Part shown: positions 45,936 through 57,289 of the stretch, in pieces
Numbering within the stretch: position 1 is the stretch's first letter
How the letters are laid out: every line of letters starts with the position of its first letter
Source of the DNA: Dugong dugon
Lineage: Eukaryota > Chordata > Mammalia > Sirenia > Dugongidae
Direction of reading: 5' to 3'
NCBI GenBank assembly: GCA_030035585.1
Contig: CM057460.1
Location: 134,586,714-134,650,713, forward strand
DNA: 64,000 nucleotides
Notes under the pieces: generated by a model
Seen by the model: only the letters and a program-made list of their open reading frames with translations
Database searches by the model: none
Told to the model about the DNA's origin: nothing
Position numbers and translations under genes: made by a program

Positions 45936-46398
45936 TCTGAAGGCAAACAACTTCAGCTCACAGGTAGAATCTAGGACGCAGGATTGTACCAGCCAGATAC
46001 CAATCTAGGAAATGAACTCTCGAGGACTATCCAAAACCAAAAGAAATACAACAGGGAATCAGAGCAGTTAATCAGTAAATGACAACAACATCAAAACCAT
46101 GAAAGAGGGAATAAAAGGCATAGGTATAGAACCTTCTAATGGAGAGGAAGGCAAGGCGATACCAAGTAATGGTAGACTGCTTCAAACTTAGAAAGATAAG
46201 GGTAAAATTCATGGTAACCACAAAGAAAGTTGACAAACATACTCATAAAAAAAAGAGGAAAAACATAAAGTCTCAGCCAAAACAAAACATACAAAAACAA
46301 AAGAAATGAAAAAAAATCCACAGACAGAAGTAACTCAGCACAAGACAGTAAGAAGAACAAAGAAAACTTCAGCACCACAAAAAAGGCGCTACAAAATG

Positions 46399-49300
46399 AC
46401 AGCAACAAACTCACATCTGTCAATAATTACACTGAATGTAAATGGACTCAATGCACCCATAAAGAGACGGAGAGTGACAGATTGGATAAGAAAACAGGAT
46501 CCATCAATATGCTGTCTATAAGAGACACACCTTAGAAACAAAGATGTGAATTTATTAAAAGTCAAAGGTTGGAAAAAAATAAATTAAGCTAACAACTACC
46601 AAAAAAGAGCAGGAGTGGCAATTCTAATCTCAGATAAAATAGACTTTACAACAAAATCTACCATAAAAGACAAAGAAGGACACTATATAATGATTAAGGG
46701 GACGATCCATCATGAAGACATAACCATAATAAACATCTACGCACCCAATGACAGGGCTCCAAAATACATAAAAAAAAGTATAACAACACTGAAAAGAGAA
46801 ATTGACAGTTCCACAATAGTAGGAGACTTCAACACACCACTCTCAGGAAAGGATAGAACAACTAAGAAGAAACTCAGCAAAGATACAGAAGACCTAAAGG
46901 GCACAATCAGCCAACTTGACCTCATAGACATATATAGAACACTCCATCCAACTGCTGCAAAGTACACATTCTTTTCCAATGCACACAGAATGTTCTCCAG
47001 AATAGACCACATCTTAGGCCACAGAGCAATCCTCAACAAGATCCAAAACTCTGAGATAATTCAAAGTATCTTCTCTAACCACAATGCCATCAAGGTAAAA
47101 ATTAACATTAGAAAAAGCAAGGAAAAAAAATCAACTACATGAAAACTGAATAATACCCTTCTTACGCATCACTGGGTAATAGAAGAAATCAGAGATGGAA
47201 TCAAAAAATTCCTAGAATCAAACAAGAATTAAAACACATCATACCAAAACCTTTGGGACACAGCAAAAGCAGCCCTCAGAGGACAATTTATAGCAATAGA
47301 TGCACATATCAAAAAAGAAGAAAGAGACAAAATCAAAACATTAACTACAGAACTCAAACAAATACAAAGAGAACAGCAAAAAAAGCCCACAACCACTGGA
47401 AGAAGGGAAATAGTAAAGATCAGAGCAGAAATAAATGAAACAGAGAACAGAAAAACAATAGAAAGAATCAACAAAACCAAAAGTTGGTTCTTTGAAAGAA
47501 TCAACAAAATCGACAAACCACTGGCCAGACTGACAAAAGAAAGACAGGAGAGGACACAAATAACCCAAATAAGAAATGAAATGGGGGACATTACAACAGA
47601 CCCAACCAAAATAAAAAGGATTATAACAGAATATTATGAAAAACTATACTCCAACAAATTTGAAAACTTAGAGGAAATGGATAAATTTCTACAAACACAC
47701 AGTCTACCCAAACTACAACAAAGTGATGTTGAAAATCTGAACAGACCCATAACAAGAGAAGAGATTGAAAAGGTAATAAAAAAAACTCCCAACCAGAAAA
47801 AGCCCTGGCCCAGATGGCTTCACTGGAGAATTCTACAAAACGTTTAAAGAAGAGCTTCTACCAGTACTGCTCAAGCTATTTCAAAGCATAGAAGAGGAAG
47901 CAACACTTCCAAATTCATTCTATGAAGCCAGCATAACACTGATACAAAAACCAGGCATAGATGTCACAAAAAAAGAAAATTACAGACCAATATCTCTCAT
48001 GAATATAGATGCAAAAATTCTCAACAAAATTCTAGCCAATAGAATTCAGCATCATATCAAAAAAATAATACACCATGACCAAGTAGGATTCATACCAGGT
48101 ATGCAAGGATGGTTCGACATTAGAAAATCAATCAACGTAATTCACCGCATAAATAAAAGGAAAGAAAAGAATCACATGATCATCTCAATTGACGCAGAAA
48201 AGGCATTTGACAAAGTCCAACACCCATTCCTGATAAAAGCTCTCAATAAAATAGGTATAGAAGGGAAATTTCTCAACATAATAAAGGGCATCTATGCAAA
48301 ACCAACGGCCAACATCATTCTTAATGGAGAGAGGCTGAAAACATTCCCCTTGAAACCAGGAACAAGACAAGGATGCCCTTTATCACCACTCGTATTTAAT
48401 ATTGTGCTGGAAGTTCTAGCTAGAGCAATAAGGCAAGAAAAAGAAATAAAGGGCATCCAAATTCATAATGAAGAAGTTAAACTGTCCCTGTTTGCAATGA
48501 TATGATACTATACATAGAAAACCCTAAAGACTCCATGAAAAATCTACTGGAACTAATAGAAAGATTCAGCAGAGTAGCAGGATACAAGATAAACATTCAA
48601 AAATCTGTTAGATTCCTATACACCAATAACGAGAACGATGAAAAGGAAATCAGGAAAACAATACCATTTTAAATAGCCCCTAAAATGATAAAATACTTAG
48701 GAATAAATCAAACCAGGGATGTAAAAGACTGATACGAAGAAAACTACAAAACACTACTGCAGGAAACCCAAAGGGATCTACATAAATGGAAAAACATACC
48801 ATGCTCATGGATAGGCAGACTCAACATTGTGAAAATGACAATTCGACCCAAAGCAATTTACAAATACAATGCAATCCCGATCCAAATACCAACAACATTC
48901 TTCAAAGAGATGGAAAAACTAATCATTAACTTTATATGGAAAGGGAAGAAGGCCGAATAAGTAAAGCACTACTAAAGAAGAAGAATAAAGTTGGAGGACT
49001 CACACTACCTAACCTCTCAACCTACTGTACAGCTACGGGTAGTCAAAACAGCCTGGTACTGGTACAATGACAGATACATTGACCAGTGGAACAGAATTAA
49101 GAACCCAGATGTAAATCCATCCACCTACAGTCACCTGATCTTTGACAAGGGCTCAAAGTCCATCAAATGGGGAAAAGACAGTCTGTTTAACAAATGGTGC
49201 TGGCAAAACTGGATATCCATCTGCAAAAATATGAAACAGGACCCATACCTCAGGCCGTATACAAAAACTACTTCAAAATGGATCAAAGACCTGAATATAA

Positions 49301-50225
49301 AGCCTAAAACCATAAAGTTGATAGAAGAAAAAATAGGACCAACACTTCAGGCCTTAATACACGGCATTAACAGGAAACAAACCATAATCATCAAAGCACA
49401 AACCCCAATAGATAAGCTAGATAACTGGGATCTTTTAAAAATCAAACACCTATGCTCTTCAAAAGACTTCACCAAAAGAGTAAAAAGAGAACCTACAGAC
49501 TGAGAAAAAATTTTTGGACGGTACAAGTCAGACAAAGCTCTAATCTCCATAATCTACAAGAAAATCCAACTCTACAACCAAAAGACAAATAATCCTATTA
49601 AAAAATGGGCAAAGGAAATGAACAGACACTTCACCAAAGAAGACATTCAAATGGCCAACAGACACATGAGGAAATGCTCGTGATCACTAGCCATTAGAGA
49701 AATGCAAATTAAAACCACAATGAGATACCATCTCACCCCGGCATTACTGGCACGAATGAAAAACACTGGAAATAACAAATGTTGGAGGGCTGCGGGGAGA
49801 TCGGAACTCTTATGCACTGCTGGTGGGAATGTAAAATGATACAACCATTTTGGAAAATGATATGGTGCTTCCTCAGAAAGCTAGAAATAGATATACCATT
49901 CGATCCAGCAATTCCACTCCTAGGAATATATCCTAGAGAAATAAGAGTCGTCACTCGAGTAGACATATGCACACCTATGTTCGTGGCAGCATTGTTCACA
50001 ATAGCAAAACGATGGAAACAACCTAGATGTCCATCAACAGATGAATGGATAAACATACTATGGTACATACACACAATGGAGTACTATCCAACGACAAAGA
50101 ACAACAATGAATCTGTGAAGCATCTCATAACATTGATGAAACTAGAAGACATTATGCTGAGTGAAATAAGTCAACCACAAAAGGACAAATATTGTATGAA
50201 CCTCTATTGTAAAAACCCATGAAAA
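46399..50225 (+). pseudogene. L1 ORF2 (endonuclease / reverse transcriptase) pseudogene
   Basis: The start is the ATG at 46399 ('MTATNSHLSIITLNVNGLNA'). The endonuclease part has 'ITIINIYAPND', 'GDFNTPLSGKDRT' and 'RIDHILGH'. TAA at 46519-46521 breaks it, and the catalytic SDH-type site reads SNH. The reverse transcriptase part is split by a frameshift in an A run near 47785. The open piece 47999-48505 contains '[20 protein letters not shown]', '[16 protein letters not shown]' and '[20 protein letters not shown]'. It ends where a single base is missing in the FADD catalytic motif (about 48492-48505). The C-terminal piece 49779-50222 keeps '[20 protein letters not shown]' (Cys-rich region) and 'IPLLGIYPREI', and runs to the natural end of the protein. 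Confidence 0.94.
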
Positions 50226-50989
50226 AGTTCACACACAAAATGTAACGATCTTTGTTGGTTACCAGGGATGGGAGGGGTGGGGTGGCAATAGATAAGTGGT
50301 ATCTTGGGTGAAGGGTGAGACAGTACACAATACAGGGGAAACTAGCACAACTTGTACAAGGAAAGGTCACGGAAGCCCCATAGACACATCCAAGCTCCCT
50401 GAGAGACTGAATTGCTGCGCAGAGGGCTGTGGGGACCAAGGTCTCAGGGAACATCTAGCTCAATTGGCATAACACAGTTTATAAAGACAATGTTCTACAT
50501 TTTACCTTGGTGAGTAGTGTCTAGGGTCTTAAAAGCCTGTGAGTGGCCATCTAAGATATTCCACTGGTCTCATCCCTTCCGGAGCAAGGGAAAATGAAGG
50601 GAACAAGATATAAGGAAAAGATTAGTCCAAAGGACTAATGGACCACAGCTACCAAGGCCTCCACCAGACTGAGTCCAGTACAGCTAGATGGTGCCCGGCT
50701 ACCATCACTGACTGCTCTGACCAGGATCACAACAGATGGTTCTGGACAGAGCTGGAGAAGGACGTAGAGCATAATTCTAACTCACAAAAAAAAAAGACCA
50801 GATTTACTGGCCTAAAGGAGACTGGAGAAACCCCAGAGTATGGCCCCCAGACACCCTTTTAGCTCAGTGGTGAAGTCATCTCCGATGTTAACCATTCAGC
50901 CTGGGAGTGGACAGCCCCATATAACCAAATGGGACTAATAAGCTACAGTAGTCCAGTGACAAGGGCCAGAAGGCAGAAGAGGACAAGGA

Positions 50990-51362
50990 AGCTGGTGATA
51001 GGGAACCCAAGGTTGAGTAAGGATATTGTTGATGTGTTGTAAGATTGTTAACCATTGTCATAGGGCAACATGTGTAGTCACTGTTAAATGAGAAACTATT
51101 TTGTTCTGTAAGCCTTCATCTTAAGTGAGAATAGCAGCACAACTGGAAGAGTGTAATCAACGTCACTGAACTGTGCATGTAGAAATTTTTGAAATGGTGT
51201 ATCTTTGGCTATGTGTATTTTCACCAAAAAAGAAAGGTTGAGAAGTTAGAGGGTTGACATGTTGTGGGGTTGTTAACCAATGTCATAAAACAATATGTGT
51301 ACTACTGTTTCATGAGAAACTATTTGTTCTGTAAGCCTTCACTTGAAGTACAATAAAAAAAA
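50990..51362 (+). repeat. mosaic L1 3'-UTR end with repeated terminal module
   Basis: The module 'gagaaactattttgttctgt' plus 'aagccttcatctt' ends at about 51125. It is followed by a different L1 3' end ('gaactgtgcatgtagaaatt', 'atctttggctatgtgtattt'), as in 41408-42683. The first module then returns ('catgagaaactatttgttct', 'gtaagccttcacttgaagta') and ends in poly(A). Confidence 0.85.
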
Positions 51363-51374
51363 AAAAATACTAAA

Positions 51375-52021
51375 TGAAGGGATTTGCGACAGTTCTGTGC
51401 TATTCAGCCTTAATGAGTTAACTTAATGAGTTAAGTCAATAGCCCAATTCTAATGTAATATTTTAGAGCTATCCAATCAAAAATCATCTAATTTCTCATA
51501 TAAAAATTGCAGAAGGAACTTTTATGGTCATCGTTTTACAGTTCAAGAAAAAGAGACCCAGAGGAGTTGATCGGTTTATCCAAGGTCACATATCTAGATA
51601 GAAGAAGCTCAGAAAGTATTTTATTAAAAAAACTTTCATTTAAATGGATAGAAAAATGTTGTAACAAGGAGTCACTAAGCAGATTCCCTACGTAAGGGAC
51701 CAAGTAACAACATTTTCTTATAATTTAGTGCATTCAACAAAATGCAAAATAAAATTATTCCACTCTTTGCCACTCAAGTCGAAAACATTTTGCAGTCTTT
51801 TTAATGATAGTGTATAATACTGGCAAAGGTGAAGGGAAATTGTCATTTCCATTTATTTTGATGGATGTGTAAACAAGTGCGATATTTTTAAATCCAATTT
51901 AGTAAAAAGAATTAAAAGTTTTAAAATAGATTCACACAAAGATTTATATTCAGTCATGCTCTTTGCTACATCATCTATAATAACAAAGTAATACAAACAC
52001 TGAAAATGTCCAACAGTCACC
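51375..52021. other. unassigned spacer
   Basis: About 650 bp. The part at about 51530-51600 ('cgttttacagttcaagaaaa', 'atccaaggtcacatatctag') reads like an old CR1/L2-class or MIR-class repeat. There is no gene. Confidence 0.4.
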
Positions 52022-52222
52022 AAAAAACCTGTTGCCTTCGAGTCCATTCCTGCTCATAGTGACCCTATAAGACAAAGTAAAACTGCTCCATAGTGTTTTC
52101 AAGGCTGTAATCTTTTAGAAGCAGACTACCACATCTTTCTCCCACAGAATGGCTGGTGGGTTCAAACTACTGATCTTTCAGTTAGCAGCTGAGCACTTAA
52201 CCACTGCACCACTAGGGCTCTA
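52022..52222 (-). mobile_element. tRNA-headed SINE with RTE tail, long form
   Basis: Tail 'ttgccttcgagtccattcct', central block 'tgtaatcttttagaagcaga' with 'ctttctcccacagaatgg', head 'gcaccactagggctc'. No TSD is evident. Confidence 0.9.
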
Positions 52223-52346
52223 TTCAATAATCAGGGAGTATTAAATATATAATGTGCATCCAAATGATGGCATTCTATGCAGCCATGAAAAGTCATTACT
52301 TTGAAGACTATTTAGTAACAGGGAAACACATTCAGTATAAAATATA

Positions 52347-52470
52347 TTGTTGTTAGGTACTATCAAGTCAGCTCCCACACATACCCACCCCATGTATAAT
52401 AGAACAAAACATTGCCTAGTTCTGCACCATCCTCACAATAGCAGGTATGTTTGAGCCCATTGTTGCATTA
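52347..52470 (-). mobile_element. RTE LINE 3'-end fragment
   Basis: 'attgttgttaggtactatca' and 'agaacaaaacattgcctagt' with 'gagcccattgttgca' match the 3' end of the RTE at 57274. Only about 120 bp remain. Confidence 0.85.
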
Positions 52471-52563
52471 CTTATGGGAAATACAATGTCTATGTGTTGA
52501 AGGAGAGTTCTTTCTAGTGACAGAACTCCAAGTAATTTTCTCTTTAAAATTCTTTATTTTCTA

Positions 52564-53068
52564 CTAATGGACCTCACTACCACAGCCTCCACCAGACTGA
52601 GTCCAGTACAACTAGATGGTGCCCGGCTACCACCACTGACTGCTCTGACCAGGGTCACAACAGAGGGTCCTGGACAGAGCTGGAGAAAAATCTAGAACAA
52701 AATTCTAACTCACAAAAAAAGACCAGACTCACTGGTCTGACAGAGACTGGAGAAACTCTGAGAGTATAGCCCCTGGACACCCTTTTAGCTCAATAATGAA
52801 GTCACTCCCGAGATTCACCGTTCAGCTGAAGGTTAGACAGCTCCATAAAACAAAACGAGACTAATGGGGCACAACAGTCCAGGGACAAGGACTAGAAGGC
52901 AGGAGGGGACAGGAAAGCTGGCAATAGGGAACCCAAGGCTGAGAAGGGACAGTGTTGACATGTAGTGGGGTTAACCATTGACATAAAACAATATGTGTAC
53001 TGTTTAATGAGAAACTATTTGTTCTGTAAACCTTCATCTAAAGTACAACAAAAAATAAAATAAAACAG
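52564..53068 (+). mobile_element. short L1 3'-UTR insertion with TSDs
   Basis: It begins 'ctaatggacctcactaccac', follows the L1 3' UTR modules to 'taaaccttcatctaaagtac' and ends A-rich. A 17-bp TSD flanks it: 'aaattctttattttcta' (52547-52563) and 'aaattctttgttttcta' (53069-53085), with one difference. It is a strongly 5'-truncated L1 copy. Confidence 0.93.
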
Positions 53069-53158
53069 AAATTCTTTGTTTTCTAGCTGATCGTGAGCAA
53101 GCTACTTAAGTTCTTTGATTCTCAGTTTAGGAAGGTGACATGGGTAGCTGCCACCTGA

Positions 53159-53190
53159 TTGTTGTTGTTGCTGTTAGGTGCAATAAGGTA
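53159..53190 (-). mobile_element. RTE/SINE tail scrap
   Basis: 'gttgttgttgctgttaggtg' is the simple-repeat end and first bases of the RTE tail. The similarity stops within about 30 bp. Confidence 0.5.
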
Positions 53191-53360
53191 CTAATCCCAC
53201 TGAAATCATGAACGATGTTTCCCATCTGAATCTGGAGACCACCACCAGCACACTCAGCAATGACAATTTCATGTTGGGTCACTGTGCTGTCAGGCTGTGG
53301 AGTGGAGAACGCTGCCACTCGGGGATTCAAGGAAAATTCTGGTCATCACTAGCTCTCAGC

Positions 53361-53965
53361 TGTATTAGTTTCCTAGGGTTACAGTAACAAAATGCCACAG
53401 ACTAGATGGCTTATCAGAACAGAGGAAGCCCTGGTGGCATAGTGGTTAAGAGCTATGGCTGTTAACCAAAAGTTGGCAGTTGAAATCCACCAGGTGCTCC
53501 TTGGAAACCCTATGGGGCAGTTCTTGTCTGTCCACTAGGGTTGCTATGAGTCGGAATCAACTCAATGATTTTGTTTGGTTTTTTTTTGTTTGTTTGTTTG
53601 TTTGTTTGTTTTATCAGAACAGAAATGTATTATCTTATAGTTCTGGAGGCTCATAGTCCAAATTCAGAGTGTCAGCAGAACATGTTCTCTCTGAGGGCTC
53701 TAGGGGAAGAGCCTTCTTTGTTTCTCTCAGCTACTGGTAGCCACAGGTGTTCTTTGGCTTACAGATGCATCTTCCCATGGCCCCCCTTCCTCTGCCTTTC
53801 TTTGTCTCTTCTCCATTCAGATAGAATTAGGACCCACCCTAGTCCAGTATAACCTCATGTTAACTAATAACATCTTCGAAGATCCTATGTCCAGGTCACA
53901 TTCACAGGTACCAGGGATTAGAACTTCAACATATCTTTCTGGGGAACACAATTCAATCCATAACA
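53361..53965 (+). repeat. ERVL/MaLR-type solo LTR, split by a SINE
   Basis: It begins 'tgtattagtttcctagggtt' and ends 'acaattcaatccataaca', the TG...CA termini of a well-known mammalian LTR class. The middle has 'agttctggaggctcatagtc' and 'ggattagaacttcaacatat'. A SINE sits at 53424-53610. No internal ERV sequence is seen. The 95-codon frame at 53565-53852 crosses the SINE tail and LTR and is not a gene. Confidence 0.85.
53424..53610 (+). mobile_element. tRNA-headed SINE with RTE tail, inserted in LTR
   Basis: It runs from 'ggaagccctggtggcatagt' to the tail 'gagtcggaatcaactcaatg' and a (TTTG)n end. An exact 13-bp TSD 'ttatcagaacaga' lies at 53411-53423 and 53611-53623. It is one of the youngest-looking insertions here. 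Confidence 0.96.
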
Positions 53966-56900
53966 GTAGACAATTAACAGCATCTGCCACAGCTTACTTC
54001 TACCAATGCACTCATTTCATATTCTGTCACAGCTGCTGGATGTAGTTTTTAAACATGCCTAATCATACATCGATTTCTGTCTCTGATGAGTGAAGAAAAT
54101 CATCAATTCCTGGGAAAGAGTCAAATTCTTGACAATCAAGCCATTTACATTGAGTTTGGTCTGAGGAAACTTTCATATGTTATTCTCAGCATTAAAAATC
54201 GTATTTCAACCCTAAAGTGATCAATCCAGGCTAGTCAAGATATTGAAATGCTGTTGAGAGATGTCATTTAAGCAAGCCATTTGAAATCACAGAAATGGTC
54301 TTTGCTTTAAGTACAAGAAAAGAACAATGTTTTACGTCATCCTTCATTTTAGAAATGTGTGTGAGCATCTTTCCTCTCCACTGTCAGCATATTTTACCTG
54401 CTACCCATTTCTTTGTACGGTATTTCTGAAATTATGTAATCTCTGTGGCCATAATTTGGTTATATCTACCATCTCTCACAATCTTCCTCAACATTAAATC
54501 CATCATCAACAATGTTCTATGACAAAAACAATGTGTGGATTGGAATTCAATGTAGTCTCTTTTATTCACTTAGCAATGCCCTTCCTGGTTTAACATGAAG
54601 TCTGTCAGTATTAATACCAAGGAACCTTTTCCATTCTCCATGATAGCTCCAAAGTCAGTTACCTAAGTGAAAAAAAACTTTCCCTGAAGCTTAACACCTT
54701 AACATAAACCAAACAAGCAAACCTCAGATACCTTTCTCTTCATTTATGCCCTCACTTATATTGAAAGTAATTACACCCAATTATAAAGTTAAATCTCTGC
54801 TAGCACACTCTCAATAGTAATTGTCTTCCATATTGTATGTTACTGAGATTATACAATATCCAGCCCTGTCATTTGCCCCCCCAAAATGGTGTCAATTGCT
54901 CTTTCTGCTTTACTTCTGATCATACTAATCTTCACTTTTGTAGCTGCCTTTATAACTTTCTTAACAATAATGTAATTTTTTTTCTATGAAGACTAGCTTT
55001 GAATAAAGCCTTTATATGTCTGTTCTTTTCTTAAACTCTAGCAATTTTGTCCTATAAAGCATTATTTTTCACTTGTTATTGGACAATTCTATTGGTTTAC
55101 TAGAGAAATCTCTCTGGTTTGCTTGAAAATTACATAAATGCTCCACTGGCTTCATGCCACTATTTAAAAATTTCATAACTGACAATGAAATTAGGGACAA
55201 ATGGGCTGCCAGCCCAGTTAAAACTAGACTTGAAATATTTATTATTTAATTCTGAATCACCCTTTTCTACTCCAGCTATCTGTGTGAAATCCTCACAGAT
55301 ACCGATCCGTTTGTCTCAGGCCATACGAGTCACATTTTATATTAACACCAAGTTGCAGTCTTTGTGTGGCTGTTTGTCACTTTTGATCCATTGATTCATT
55401 TTTGTGAATTGGGCATATAACAATGAATAATAATAACTATTTTTTTAAAAAGGCAAATCTTTTGCATGTAAATAACAAGCAATGATGTATAAATATGTCA
55501 TTGTCAATTAAATGACCAACACAGTCCTTGTCATACACACACACCTTTAAGAATGTCATATTTTTGTAGATATAAATGAATCCTGTGAAATACTAAATAA
55601 TGCTAAATTTTAAAATTTGGGAAAAATACATAAGCAAAATTGTTCCATTATTCCCCCTAAAACCATCACACTATTTGTGGACCATTTCATTGGCCACAGA
55701 GGCCCCCACTGATCCATGGGTAAAGCCTTAGGGAACACTAACAAAAGCTTGGCTACAGTTTCTTGGCCCGTAAAATGGAGAAATTGTATTTCAACTCTGG
55801 GGTTATTTCTGACTTGAGACTTCTATACCTCTCATTCAATTTCAGTGAATGGAAAACTATTTCAAACAGAAAAAGTATTACGGTATTAGGTTAATGAACT
55901 TGACTTTACATTTTATCATTGCTAACTTTTTCCACTCTGGCTTACTTATTCTCCAAGGATACAACCCCAAATCCTACCCACCATTAATCCCTGAAAATTC
56001 AAAGAGTTGGCAAAACTCCCTTTTCACAATCTGGTAAAGTTCAGACTATATGAATTAGTCTTGGTTAGTGTTCACCACAAATGCTCTAGACTTGAAAACA
56101 GAAAGATCAGTGGGTGGATTTGTCAAACAGGTGTGGTTTTTTTGTCGAGGAGGGAGGTGGAGAGATATGTGGAAGTCAGCAAAAGTTAGAGCTCTCCAGG
56201 AGTGGCAAGGATCTTCTTCTAGAGGAAAGCCGTTCCTTCCAGGAGGTATTCCATGAAATTGTCAATAATAATCTGATAGGATTCTGTGGAAAGGATTCTA
56301 AATCCCTTTACAATTCTAAGATTCTATTACAAGTAGGAATCCAAATATAAGGCCTTTGTTGTAGTGATGGACTCCTACATTTCCAAAAATAACAGAATTA
56401 TCACAATAGAAGTTATTGTAATCAAACCAACAAAACACTATCACTTCTATCTAATTGATCGTAATAATAGTATTGATCCAAAAATGTTAACATTGTATGT
56501 GTTAAAATAAAACTCTAACTGCATATATCATCACATTATTGTTCTTAGTTTTCTAGAAGGGGTCTCAAGGGCTATAAGACTTGAATAATCTCTAACAGTA
56601 AACAGTTTGCCTTAATTATTAATGCTGATATTTTATTTCTGGAATATGCATACTTAAACCTGTAGGCTATACAAGGTATAGATTAAGTCGTGGTTCCTCC
56701 TGTGCAGCCCCATGGCAAGCTGGACTCATCATCCTGGCATTCTCACATGTGTCGTAATTGCTCCCATCAACTGTCGGCTCTAAGAGGGCAAGACTGTGCC
56801 TCTTTGACCACTGTTTTAATCCATGCACCTCAGACTGTGCCTGGCACAAACACTTTTGAATGAATCTTAACTCTCAGTTATTTAAATACTTGAAATAAAG

Positions 56901-57273
56901 AACGATCCAGTGTAAGAGCAATTATGAAACACTAACTACTTATCTTTGGTCATTTTTGAAACTATTTCAAAAAGTAAAAAGAAAGCTTTTTAAGTGATGC
57001 TATTTTCAAAATGAAAACACGGGAGGAGCAAAACTGGTGTTTTTTTCTTTAACAGTTTTAACAATTTCTCTAAAGGACGGTTGAAACCATCTAAGAAATG
57101 TAAAAGCTAGTCAAATCCTAAAAGTAAATGAACAACTTTTATTAAGGTTAAGCGCAACTTTCTTTCATTCTTTTGGAATTGATCTTTTTTTTTTTTTTTT
57201 TTTTGCTTTATTTCATTTTGCTTTGGATAGTCTCCTTATATATATTTATTATATATACATATATTTTTTATAT
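53966..57273. other. long unassigned stretch; L2 end at about 56740-56870
   Basis: The only repeat I can name is a plus-strand L2-like 3' end ('ctgtcggctctaagagggca', 'cagactgtgcctggcacaaa'). Frames of 60-78 codons at 55185-56350 overlap one another in different frames and have no motif. A T run lies at 57187-57205, and an AT-rich tract at 57230-57273 leads into the RTE. No gene is recognised. Confidence 0.4.
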
Positions 57274-57289
57274 TGTTGTTGTTAGGTGC

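Larger units (their letters stand above)
43043..51362 (+). mobile_element. full-length L1 LINE with TSDs, defective, about 8.3 kb
   Basis: A 12-bp TSD 'aaaaatactaaa' lies at 43031-43042 and again directly after the poly(A) (51363-51374). The order is: 5' UTR (43043-about 44980) with a duplicated unit and pyrimidine-rich tracts, ORF1, an A-rich spacer, ORF2, and a long mosaic 3' UTR (50223-51350). The perfect TSD shows that the whole arrangement, 5' UTR and odd 3' UTR included, was inserted as one unit, barring later conversion. Both ORFs carry stops and frameshifts, so it is no longer mobile. Confidence 0.95.

Noticed and set aside
53588-53610. TTTG repeat array as a possible CRISPR-like or regulatory array
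   Set aside because: It is the simple-repeat tail of a SINE. No spaced repeats typical of CRISPR occur anywhere in this window.
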